Shown here piece by piece: positions 46,862-56,889 of a stretch of 60,755 nucleotides of DNA. Position numbers and translations under genes: made by a program. The stretch comes from Lingula anatina (lineage: Eukaryota; Brachiopoda; Lingulata; Lingulida; Lingulidae), in NCBI RefSeq assembly GCF_001039355.2, contig NW_019775659.1:31704-92458 (forward strand). Direction: 5' to 3'. Numbering within the stretch: position 1 is the stretch's first letter; every line of letters starts with the position of its first letter. The notes beneath the pieces were generated by a model. It made no database searches. It was not told the origin of the DNA and saw nothing but the letters and a program-made list of their open reading frames with translations.

Positions 46862-48915
46862 ATTAAACACGACGAAACTGACACACATCAGAACTGTAGT
46901 TTGGGATAAAGATTTACCTACCGATGACAGGGCAGCGAAACTGCACTTCGTAGTCTTTACATGATTTGCCGTTCACTTCAGTGGTACACACGAGTCCAGT
47001 GTCCCAGCCACACGCCAGCCCGTCATTGAACTTGTCCCCAGTGCTGTAATATGGCGTCTTGTCGCTCTTGTCACGGCAGAGCGTACAAAGGGGTCGCACA
47101 CCAAGGCAAATGTTGTTATTGTCAGTTATCTGCACAGAAAAAATAAGTCCTACGGTTATTTCTCGCAGATTTGAAACACCCGTATTGACCTTATACTTTC
47201 TTCTTTGCCAGATTTCTTCACAAGCAAATAAGTTGTTTTTAAAAAACATAGGCTCATCTGCTGAACCATAGCCGTAATCTTTGTCAGTGCTTATTCCCGG
47301 AAATGTCTAAATAATGATAATTTGTCTGGATCTAATAAACAAATTGCTGTGAACAAGCTTTTCGGTTTTTCAATGTTAAGGTTTTAACAGGACTGCTTAT
47401 TATGCTTTAAATCTTTTCTAATCTTTATTTACAAAATAAACGAACAAAATATTTTACAGTATTCAGATATTCAGAAAAGACACAGGTCGCAATTGTGTAT
47501 GATTTGAAATCTCATTTTTTCACAATTCCAATGCGTAGATTTAAAAAACTAAAATTTTGATTACCCGAAAACTAGACACGCTTTCCCAGTCTCCAGTTGC
47601 ACTTGGGTCATCTCTGTCCAAATACGGTCCCGTTTCCACCTCTACAAATGTAAAACGTAAGTAATGATGATAAAATTAAAATCATGATGATAACGACAAG
47701 CCTTCTAAAAACCGGTCCAAGAAGTCATAATGGAAGTATAAATGTCTAAAGCACTTAATTATGTTCACTTTTAGTTTTCAATTAAAATAACACGTTTTTA
47801 ACTGTTAGTTTTCAATTAGAATATATTACAATGGGTTGTTTAAAGTCATTTTTACCTGTAGAAGGGCAGAGAAACCGTATCTCGTAGTCCTTGCAGTAGC
47901 CTCCAGAGCCTTGATCGGCGTTCTTGCATATCAAACCAGTTGTTGGGAGGCAGTTGGCAGCGAGTTTATCGGGTGCAGAACCCCTCCAGCGCGTGAAGAC
48001 AGTAGAGGAGCCTTTAACACGACACTCGGCCCCAATCGGCTTGCAGCCACCACAAATGTAGTGAGATTTCTGAAATTGTTTGAGAAATTGGTGGGAATGC
48101 TGCTCTTTCTCATTTTTGATAGCCTCTTAAAATCGTGTAGGCATTCAAACCCAGTTGACTATCACTGCTATGAGTAACAAAAACGTATTTGTGGTACAAA
48201 GTGGCTTCAACATCACCTTTCATTCTCTCCCAGATATCACTATAACAAAAGAGAGCGAGACAAAACACGCCAACCTTTTTCAAACCTGAGAACTATGTAT
48301 GGCAATGTGATTGTACTCATCAACAACTATTTCTTATTGGCTACATATTTCCGCTCTTTATACCTACATGTACCCCCCACCCCCACCTACCCATCCACAC
48401 ACACAGCAAGACCCTGCATCCGCCATTCAACAAGTAAAGATGTTCAAAAAGAAAAGAAAGACTTCACGTACCCGCAGATCAGCGACAGTTTCCCAGTCGC
48501 CAGTAGCCGAAGGGTCGTCGCGATCGTACCATCTGGACCAACTGTGACCTGTGCAATAAATAAATAAACAACCATTTTGGTGAACTGAATTGCTTTTCGA
48601 AACAATATCATCTGTTTTAAAATAAGCTTTATAACACGCAATCAAAACCCAAAGGAACATATTTTAGTCCTTTTTTCTTTAACCTACACAATCAGTTATA
48701 TGCAAATTCAAGTACATTTTCAAGGTATTCTTTTTGCATTATGCACTTCTTGTTTTGCAGATAGTAAGTAAAACCATTACAATCATCGCCACTGAGGATG
48801 AATTTTGTTTTTAGGTCAAATAATAGAAAAAAATAAAAATCGAGTCGCACATACCTTGTATTTGAACGACAACAGAAAGACACAACACGGCGAAAAGAAC
48901 CATTGTAGTTTCCAT
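45070..48915 (-). CDS. WxxW-domain secreted protein, copy C (complete, 308 aa)
   Basis: Intact reference copy. Exons (minus): 48915-48855, 48548-48472, 48069-47856, 47641-47565, 47129-46922, 45758-45652, 45252-45070; phases 1,0,1,0,1,0, stop TAG. Residues 1-20 are a signal peptide (METTMVLFAVLCLSVVVQIQ). Domain 1 (21-118) has WSRWYDRDDPSATGDWE, CGGCKPIGAEC and CKDYEIRFLCP. Domain 2 (118-213) keeps DRDDPSATGDWE and CKDYEVQFRCP but has TGPY where W..W should be. Domain 3 (213-308) has WTNWLNRDIPTATGDWE and ends DYEVRFLCP-stop. Seven to eight cysteines per domain suggest disulfide-bonded extracellular modules. The family is known from mucins and cartilage intermediate layer protein; the role here is unknown, perhaps mucus, matrix or surface defence. 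No membrane anchor follows the signal peptide. Confidence 0.88.
45875..46050. repeat. long hairpin (perfect-arm inverted repeat)
   Basis: Two arms of roughly 80 bp meet around a short loop near 45960. The inner arms (ccccgaccggtttcatcgca and its inverse) are almost perfect, and the outer arms (tatgtgacaaaaagaaat and its inverse) are looser. It lies in the intron before domain 3 of copy C; copies A and B lack it. MITE-like. Confidence 0.85.
46809..46859. repeat. (AT)n microsatellite
   Basis: Pure AT run of about 50 bp in the same large intron of copy C. Confidence 0.95.
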
Positions 48916-49148
48916 TGAACACTAGCTGTGAAAACAAAATTGTCACCTGAAAGCAGACATAAAAATACGGAAAGAATTTGAGGCACCCTTTCGTTCGTTT
49001 GAGTGTTAAAGTATACATTTTGTTTTCAATCTCAGAAGATCCAAGATAATGACTTTCAACTCAAAATGCCTATTTTTCTGTAGTGAAAGCAATGCTTCTT
49101 AAACCACTTCTATTTGAATCATTAAAACGAGCCATTGCATGACTTATC

Positions 49149-49352
49149 TTAGGCTCCGTTCGCATGACAAGCCTATTTTCTAAAAATCTATTTTCTATTC
49201 GCAGTATCTTGTGATCACGTTCTGTGTCATGAATATCCCGCGGCGTAATAACTGGCAGCGCCAGTTACTTCCAAAGCTGTAATTAATTCTCGGCTGCGCT
49301 CGGAGTGATCACAAGACACCGCTAATAGAAAATAGATTTTTCATGTGAACGG
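49149..49352. mobile_element. 'ggctccgttcacatg' element inserted in the first intron of WxxW copy C
   Basis: Same element as 9661-9890, lacking its outermost right end. Copies A, B and E show the uninterrupted site (acttatcttattcacttgct), so this is an insertion after those lineages split. Copy D carries the same insertion at 53113. Confidence 0.88.
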
Positions 49353-49400
49353 TGCTCGTAATAGTGAATAAAACTCCCGTGCGAGCTGTTCTTACAGTGC

Positions 49401-49455
49401 CTTACCTTTACCTCTTCAAATGCAAATTCTACCGACGTAGTCACTGCTTATATAC
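49401..49455 (-). promoter_or_regulatory. TATA box and non-coding first exon, WxxW copy C
   Basis: TATATAAG (complement of 49447-49454) upstream of an untranslated exon ending at donor 49405/49406 (GTAAAG|GTAAGG). Confidence 0.72.
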
Positions 49456-50064
49456 CATAACTCGATCGTTGGCCAATCCTCAGGTGATGCCAGATACCAA
49501 AATTAATATCATTATTCTTTCTTATCATCATAACAATCATGGGATTTCCATTTCCAGAAACTCGTTTAAAGACAGACAATGAGCGTTTGACCTCCATAGA
49601 GCAAAAACAAAAAAATGCTTATCCTTGAAATGTGATACTGACTGAATTTTCTAAAAATAATATACATGCTGGCGGTACATATTTTTCTAACTAACAATTA
49701 AGTTGCGTTTCATTTATAATCTAAAAGCATGCGTTCTGTGCTTATGCTACGCTGATTTGGTCGTGAATCGAACGTTTATGACGCTTTAAGACCAACATTA
49801 TGTTGTCAGACATCCAAGTTTAATAGTGTTAACTTAACCTAAACATTTCAGTATTATATAAAACAGCCTCTGAGATAGCAGTTATTTGAATTGAATTTTT
49901 TGCATTTGTTTTTAAGGCAAAAAACATCATTGGGCGCAAAGAATTGTTGGTCACTTTTTCTAAATATGTACATATGAATGAAAACAGTAAATTGATTAAA
50001 ACACGCTTTAATTAAATAACACGCCAAAATGCAGGGTTTTAAAAAAGCTTATCTTAAATTGCAG

Positions 50065-50324
50065 ACTTCCAGCTGGTAACAGTTCGCGAAATTCCGCAAG
50101 CTGCCGTTAGGGGTAGGGTAGAACGCGGATTGGATGAAAATCTCCCTACAAGACGGTACCAATTTGATGTCTATAGTAAGCACTTCGATCAGCGGTTACG
50201 TAAGAACAGTCACATTGATATCAATAACATCCCAGTGTATAATGTGGCGGCAGGGGTTCCATTGATACAGACACGGAAGTTCGACATTTTGGCGGAACGA
50301 ACGGTAAAGGAGACGATTGCATAA
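50065..50324 (+). pseudogene. metalloprotease prodomain exon, broken copy in unit C
   Basis: Starts after acceptor attgcag and reads FQLVTVREIPQAAVRGRVER, continuing in frame with YQFDVYSKHFDQRLRKNSH as in the intact unit D exon. At about 50250 it jumps directly to the end of the third prodomain exon (caggggttccattgatacag). This corresponds to loss of about 738 bp (54234-54971 in unit D), with the triplet CGG shared at the junction. The fused frame is shifted, so the remaining translation is not prodomain. No upstream or catalytic exons are in place. Confidence 0.75.
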
Positions 50325-50343
50325 ATTACCTTATCAATATACA

Positions 50344-50346
<3 letters not shown>

Positions 50347-50376
<30 letters not shown>
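50347..50376. repeat. (AC)n microsatellite
   Basis: Dinucleotide run after the broken prodomain exon; the counterpart in unit D is at 55069-55108. Confidence 0.9.
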
Positions 50377-50383
<7 letters not shown>

Positions 50384-51282
50384 GATTCCATTGTATTTTT
50401 TAATTAATTATTTTCAAAGTTTTCAAGTTTTAATTTCGCTTAAAGCTGATTTACTGTGGTTCAAGGTTTATCGGAAATATTTGCTTTACCATAATGGTCT
50501 AGAACCTAGAAGAATAAGGTTTATCTGAACTATTTCCTTAACCATTACGTTATTCTAAAAGGAAACGCTCGAGAACGTCGGTCCGCTAAAACGTTTTTTT
50601 CTGACCGAACCACCACATTTATAATGTTTTTACATGTATAAAACAATTTTATGCCTAAATTTGATTTATCAAATCTATTTAAACTCATTTCGTGCTGATC
50701 AAAAAAGTGTAACTAATAAAGATTTATTATCTACAATTTTACGTTGTTATTTTATTATTGAAATATTAAATGAACACACATATTGTAGACCTACGCAGCA
50801 TTTCACTTTATCCTGCGGCTGGCAAAAAATGTAGATACATTATACACGTCGTTTTGCTACTGTAACCGTGGTTTGTTAAGCCCCCTTTACACTGGCCGGC
50901 ATACTTTCTGCGTCCCGTAGTACGGCCCCGTTTGAGAGTAAAAAATAATACTTCACGTGCCGACAACTGGCCGATAACAGAGTATGCATTTTGCAATCAA
51001 AGTGATGTTTGTGCCTCTGTTCTACGACCACAGCGATGCCAGTTTCATGCCACATGCCACAAATCTACCAATCTATATACAAATCTATCTCTTGTAATAA
51101 AGTACATTTCTCATCTATCATTACTATTATTTTCAAAGAAGGACACAGGCTAGGCTAAAGTGTTTTTCTTTACTCTATCTCTGACTCTATGTTTGTGTCC
51201 GGTTGGTAAACAGGATACATAAAACTTACCCTAAGTGTCAGAGCAACGTAAAAATTAGCTTGTAAATATTAAATATAACTTG

Positions 51283-51362
51283 GCAGGCCCGTAGCCAGCA
51301 ATTTCAAAGGGGGGGGGTTCTTTTTCTGAAAAAGTGGACCTTTTAATATATATTCCCCATGT
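51283..51362. repeat. 'gcaggcccgtagccag' element cut off by an assembly N
   Basis: Matches the left half of the element at 55985-56093 and stops at the undetermined base 51363, where the complete element enters a poly(C) run. This marks a probable assembly gap. Confidence 0.8.
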
Positions 51363-51534
51363 NTGCTTATTATGCATTAAATCTTTTCTAATCTTTTTTA
51401 CAAAATAAACGTACAAAATATTTTACAATATTTAGATATTCAGAAAAGAAACAGGTCGCAATTGTGTATGATTTGAAATCTCATTTTTTCACAATTCCAA
51501 TGCGTAGATTTAAAAAAACTAAAATTTTGATTAC

Positions 51535-52881
51535 CCGATAACTAGACACGCTTTCCCAGTCCCCAGTTGCACTTGGGTCATCTCTGTCCAAATACGGTCC
51601 CGTTTCCACCTCTACAAATGTAAAACGTAAGTAATGATGATAAATTTAAAATAATGATGATAACGACAAGCATTCTAAAAACCTGGCCCCAGAAGTCATA
51701 ATAGAAGTATAAATGTCTAAAGCACTGAATTATGTTCACTTTTAGTTCTCAATTAAAATAACACGTTTTTAACTGTTAGTTTTCAATTAAAATATATTAC
51801 AATGGGTTGTTTAAAGTCATTTTTACCTGTAGAAGGGCAGAGAAACCGTATCTCGTAGTCCTTGCAAAGGCCTCCAGAGCCTTGATCGGCGTTCTTGCAT
51901 ATCAAACCAGTTGTTGGGAGGCAGTTGGCAGCGAGCTTATCGGGTGCAGAACCCCTCCAGCGCGTGAAGACAGTAGAGGAGCCTTTAACACGACACTCGG
52001 CCCCAATCGGCTTGCAGCCACCACAAATGTAGTGAGATTTCTGAAATTGATAGAGAAATTGGTGGGAATGCTGCTCTTTCTCTTCTTTGATAGCCGCTCA
52101 AAATCGTGTAGGCATTCAAACCCAGTTGACTATCACTGCTATGAGTAACAATGACGTAGTTGTGGTACAAAGTGGTTTCAACATCACCTTCATTTCTCAC
52201 CCAAATATCACTATGTCAAAAGAGCGAGACAAAACACGCCCACGTTTTCAAACCTGAGAACTATGTATTACAATGTGATTGTACTCATCAACAACTATTT
52301 CTTATTGGCTACATATTTCCGCTCTTTATACCTACATATACCCCCACCCACCCACCCATCCACACACACAGCAAGACCCTGCATCAGCCATTCAATAAGT
52401 AAAGATGTTCAAACAGACAAAAAAAGACTTCATATACCCGCAGTTCAGTGACAGTTTCCCAGTCGCCAGTAGCCGAAGGGTCGTCGCGATCGTACCATCT
52501 GGACCAACTGTGACCTGTGCAGTAAATAAATAAACAACCATTTTGGTGTACTGAATTGCTTTTCGAAACAATATCGTCTTCTTTTTAAAAGAAAATTAGC
52601 TTCATAACACGCAATCAAAACCCTAAGAAACAAATTTTAGTCCTATTTTTCTTTAACTTACACAATCAGTTATATGCATTTTCAAGTACTTTTTCAAGGT
52701 ATATTTTTTGCATTATGCACTCCTTGTTTTGCAGTCAATAAGTAAAACCATTAAAATCATCGCCACTGAGGATTAATTTTGTCACATAATAGAAAAAAAT
52801 AAAAATCTAGGCGCACATACCTTGTATTTGAACGACAACAGAAAGACACAACGCGGCGAAAAGCATCATTGTAGTTTCCAT
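51535..52881 (-). CDS. WxxW-domain secreted protein, copy D (3' part missing at assembly gap)
   Basis: Exons found (minus): 52881-52821 signal peptide (METTMMLFAALCLSVVVQIQ), 52514-52438 and 52040-51827 domain 1, 51611-51535 first half of domain 2. All lengths (61, 77, 214, 77) and phases equal copy C, and the frame is open throughout. Domain 1 has WSRWYDRDDPSATGDWE. A Tyr before the CKDYEIRFLCP motif is replaced by Leu (GGLCKDYE). The rest of domain 2 and domain 3 would lie to the left, but the sequence jumps at the N at 51363 into unrelated repeat DNA. The gene is therefore incomplete in the assembly rather than necessarily broken in the genome. Confidence 0.82.
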
Positions 52882-53112
52882 TGAACACTAGCTGTGAAAA
52901 CAAAATTGTTACCTGAAAGCAGACATAAAGATACAGAAAGAATTTGAGGCACCCTTTCGCTCCATTGAGTCTTAAAGTATACATTTTGTTTTCAATCTCA
53001 GAAGATCCAAGATAATGACTTTCAACTCAAAATGTCTTTTTTCTGTAGTGAAAGCAATGCTTCTTAAACCACTTCTATTTGAATCATTAAAACGAGCCAT
53101 TGCATGACTTAT

Positions 53113-53333
53113 CTTAGGCTCCGTTCACATGACAAGTCTATTTTCTAAAAATCTATTTTCTATTCACAGTATCTTGTGATCACGGTTTGTGCCCTGAATA
53201 TCCCGCGGCGTAATAACTAGCAGCGCCAGTTACTTCCAAAGCTGTAGTTAATTCTCGGCTGCGCTCGGAGTGATCACAAGATACCGCGAATAGAAAATAG
53301 ATGTTTAGAAAAAAAGATTTTTCATGTGAACGG
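53113..53333. mobile_element. 'ggctccgttcacatg' element inserted in the first intron of WxxW copy D
   Basis: At the same position and with the same eroded right end as in copy C (catgtgaacgg joined to tgctcataatag), showing the insertion was present before the C/D duplication. Confidence 0.88.
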
Positions 53334-53381
53334 TGCTCATAATAGTGAATAAAACTCCTGTGCGAGCTGTTCTTACAGTGC

Positions 53382-53435
53382 CTTACCTGTACCTCTTCAA
53401 ATGCAAATTCTACCGACGTAGTCACTGCTTATATA
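53382..53435 (-). promoter_or_regulatory. TATA box and non-coding first exon, WxxW copy D
   Basis: TATATAAG (complement of 53428-53435) with donor at 53386/53387, as in the other copies. Confidence 0.72.
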
Positions 53436-54047
53436 CCATAACTCGAGCGTTGGCCAATCCTCAGGTGATGCCAGACACGAACATTAATATCATTATTCTT
53501 TCTTATCATCATAACAATCATGAAGTTTCCATTTCCAGACACTCGTTTAAAGACAGACAATGAGCGTTCGACCTTCATAGAGCAAAAACAAAAAAAAATG
53601 CTTATCCTTGAAATGTGATACTGACTGAATTTTCTAAATATAATATACATGCTGGCGGTACATATTTTTCTAACTAACAATTAAGTTGCGTTTCATTTAT
53701 AATCTAAAAGCATGCGTTCTGTGCTTATGCTAAGCTGATTTGGTCGTGAATCAAACGTTTATGACGCTTTTAGACCAATATTATGTTGTCAGCCATCCAA
53801 GTTTAACAGTGTTAACTAAACCTAAACATTTCAGTATTATATAAAACAGCCTCTGAGATAGCAGTTATTTGAATTGAATTTTTTGCTTTTGTTTTTAAGG
53901 CAAAATACCTCATTGGGCGCAAAGAATTGTTGGTCACTTTTTCTAGATATGTACATATGAATGAAAACTGTAAATTGATTAAAACACGCTTTAATTACAT
54001 AACATGCCAAAGTGTAGGGTTTTTTAAAAGCTTATTTTAAATTGCAG

Positions 54048-55024
54048 ACTTCCAGCTGGTAACAGTTCGCGAAATGCCGCAAGCTGCCGTTAGGGGTCGG
54101 GTAGAACGCGGATTGGATGAAAATGTCGCTACAAGACGGTACCAATTTGATGCCTATAGTAAGCACTTCGATCTTCGGTTACGTAAGAACAGTCACATTG
54201 ATATCAATAACATCCCAGTGTATTATGTGGCGGATGACGGGAGTATCGAAAAGAAGGAAGACGAGAGTGAGGATGTATTTATTATTAAGTTTCTAATCAC
54301 TTAGAAACACAGAATGAGCTTGATGCCTTTAAGTATCAATTTATCTCCAAGGTATTCCTATCCAATAATGCTGATCATGTTCACTGTTCCATTACACCTT
54401 TAAATCAAGAGTATAGTAGTTTATTACTTAACTTTCTGTCTTGTGGCAAAGTGTATGACCAATTTTATTCTTTCTATTTTTAAAGGTTTTAACACATCGA
54501 CGCTTTTACAGGGCAATTTCGACATTGCATAATTAACATATTTATTGGCTAAATAAACATTTATCTTAAAATTTGAATACTTCACCTCTTCAGGATTTCG
54601 TCTTGTACCAAGATAAGGGCAGTAACGCGGCTGTTGGCATGTCCGTTGTGGCGGATAAAGAGAAATTGGTAAGTAAAGTTTAAAGATACATTTTAGAGCA
54701 GACTATCTGACCGAAAAAAAGGTTATTTTTTTACATTTCATTTCATATGTATCAATGCACAGACACACACACGCAGTTTGCATTACGCTCCTTGTATTCA
54801 GTCTTGAATAGTGATTTTTGTACATTTTTTCCATTGCCGTCTTAGAAAAAAATTGCATTTCCAGGAGGGTTTTGTTGTTGACGGTGACACGATGTACGAG
54901 TTGAGGCACGTAGCAGACGATAACTACCACGTGGTGCGAAAGAAAATTGAAAGCATAAACGCAGACGACGGCAGGGGTTCCATTGATACAGACACGGAAG
55001 TTCGACATTTTGGCGGAACGAACG
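54048..55024 (+). CDS. ADAM-like metalloprotease prodomain, three exons, rest missing
   Basis: Exons 54048-54274, 54594-54668 and 54865-55024 join in frame (phases 0 and 0, entering with two bases and leaving in phase 1). They encode about 154 residues: FQLVTVREMPQAAVRG, RRYQFDAYSKHFDLRLRKNS, FVLYQDKGSNAAVGMSVVAD and EGFVVDGDTMYELRHVAD. This alternation of a beta-rich FxVYxKxxxLxLRxN segment and a G-x-x-Y-E-L segment is the layout of reprolysin (ADAM/ADAMTS) propeptides. No signal-peptide exon is seen upstream, where the WxxW D promoter lies ~600 bp away on the other strand, and no catalytic exon downstream. It is either the 5' part of a gene completed elsewhere or a relic. The minus-strand fragment at 36126-38708 holds the complementary C-terminal half but in the opposite orientation. 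Confidence 0.6.
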
Positions 55025-55064
55025 GTAAAGGAGACGATTGCATAAATTACCTTATCAATATACA

Positions 55065-55068
<4 letters not shown>

Positions 55069-55116
<48 letters not shown>

Positions 55117-55118
55117 GA
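55069..55118. repeat. (AC)n(AT)n microsatellite
   Basis: Dinucleotide run right after the third prodomain exon. Confidence 0.92.
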
Positions 55119-55599
55119 TTCCATTGTATTTTTTAAATTAATTATTTTCATAGTTTTCAAGTTTTAATTTCGCTTAAAGCTGATTTACTGTGGTTCAAGG
55201 TTTATCGGAAATATTTGCTTTACCATAATGGTCTAGAACCTAGAAGATAAGGTTTATCTGAACTATTTCTTTAACCATTACGTTATTCTAAAAGAAACGC
55301 TCGAGAACGTCGGTCTCCTAAAACGTTTTTTTCTGCCCGAACGACCACATTTATAATGTTTTTACATGTATAATACAATTTTATGCCTAAATTTGATTTA
55401 TTAAAACTATTTTAACTCATTTCGTGCTGATCACAAAAGTGTAACTAATAAAGATTTATTATCTACAATTTTACGTAGTTATTTTATTATTAAAATATTA
55501 AATGAACACATATTGTAGACCTACGCAGCATTTCACTTTCTCCTGCGGCTGGCCAAAATGTAGATACATTATACACGTCGTTTTGCTACTGTAACCGTT

Positions 55600-55671
55600 G
55601 TTTATTACTTAACTTTCTGTCTTGTGGCAAAGTGTATGACCAATTTTATTCTTTCTATTTTTAAAGGTTTA
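55600..55671. repeat. templated ~70-bp duplication of 54420-54490
   Basis: The string tttattacttaactttctgt through tttttaaaggttt occurs at both places. At 55600 it replaces the sequence that unit C has at about 50870-50985. Confidence 0.85.
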
Positions 55672-55984
55672 ACCGATAACAGAGCATGCATTTTGCAACC
55701 AAAGTGATGTTTGTGCCTCTGTTCTACGACCACAGCGATGCCAGTTTCATGCCACATGCCACAAATCTACCAATCTATATACAAATCTATCTCTTGTAAT
55801 AAAGTAAATTTCTCATCTATCATTACTATTATTTTCATAGAAGGACACAGGCTAGGCTAAAGTGATTTTCTTTACTCTATCTCTGACTCTATGTTTGTGT
55901 CCGGTTGGTAAACAGAATACATAAAACTTACCCTGAGTGTCAGAGCAACGTAAAAATTAGCTTGTAAATATTAAATATAACTTG

Positions 55985-56093
55985 GCAGGCCCGTAGCCAG
56001 CAATTTCAAAGGGGGCGGGGTTCTTTTTCTGAAAAAGGGGACCTTTAAATATATAATCCCCATGAACCCCCCCCCCCCGGCTACGGGCCTGCA
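55985..56093. repeat. 'gcaggcccgtagccag' element, short complete copy
   Basis: The ends gcaggcccgtagccag and ggctacgggcctgc are inverted repeats, with a poly(C) tract near the right end. Confidence 0.85.
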
Positions 56094-56889
56094 TGGAGTC
56101 ATTTTTTACTAGCTCTGAGGAACAGTGGACATGTTAGGCTTCCGTCAATCAAATAGAACTGCTCCGCAGTGAATCTGCAGTTGAATGTCATCAGACCAAA
56201 ATGTAATGTAAAACAAATTTAATTTTGCTTTATTTAATTTTATTTGCTATATTTAAGATGTAAAGTGAAAAAATAAATAATATTCTTCGAAAAAAAAGAT
56301 ATATCCAATGTTTTCGTATTTTTTGCTTATCAAAGAACATTTAGTCCTGAGATATACACGTGCACAATACATGTGCTTGCCGTGTGCCAAATTTGACAGC
56401 TACACTGTATGCCCGATACCACTATAAGGGCTGCGCAATGGCTACACGAAAATAAGTTTTTACAGCAGAATGTTGCTTGTATTGTGGCACTGACCTTCGA
56501 CTGCAAGATATTTTCAATTCAAACTTCTAACTCCGTGTCAGGCACTTTAATTGCTTCTTGTCTCGCCTGCACGAGACTTCAGCGCAAGGCGGGAGAGGCA
56601 GCTCCAGGCGGCCAAACCTGTGACGTACGAGTCTTATGACTTCCAATATGGATCCAGGCGGACACAGCTGTGACGTGTGACTTCCAGGCAGAATTTTGAA
56701 TCAAGATCGAGCTGGCAATACCGGAATCTTGAACCTGGGGGGGGGGGGGGGGGGGGGGCCGTGGCGATAGTCCGGATGTTCACTATAGACCCTTCGGACC
56801 AATGAACCCTTGATTAAAAAATCGATAAAAATGTTACCACTTTTCGGACCAATGAACCTTCGGACTTCGAGACCCCCCCACCTAGGGTA
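56094..56889. other. unique intergenic DNA with a poly(G) run, no gene seen
   Basis: Contains about 22 consecutive G at 56738-56759 and short tandem phrases (cttcggaccaatgaacc twice near 56793-56850). The ORF at 56409-56639 shows no recognisable domain. Confidence 0.5.

Larger units (their letters stand above)
48660..51362. repeat. duplicated block, left copy (WxxW C promoter side plus prodomain)
   Basis: Direct repeat of about 52640-56045. Contains the signal exon and promoter of the WxxW gene, the inserted TIR element, the prodomain exon, an (AC)n run and the 'gcaggcccgtagcc' element. Confidence 0.85.
52640..56045. repeat. duplicated block, right copy (WxxW D promoter side plus prodomain)
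   Basis: Direct repeat of 48660-51362. Differs by keeping the middle prodomain exons and by an extra ~70-bp templated insertion at 55600-55671. Confidence 0.85.

Noticed and set aside
46625-46888. ORFs rich in IYIY repeats
   Set aside because: Translation of the (AT)n microsatellite.
54703-55104. Minus-strand 133-aa ORF starting with VCVCVC repeats
   Set aside because: Read-through of the (AC)n microsatellite and antisense of the prodomain exon.
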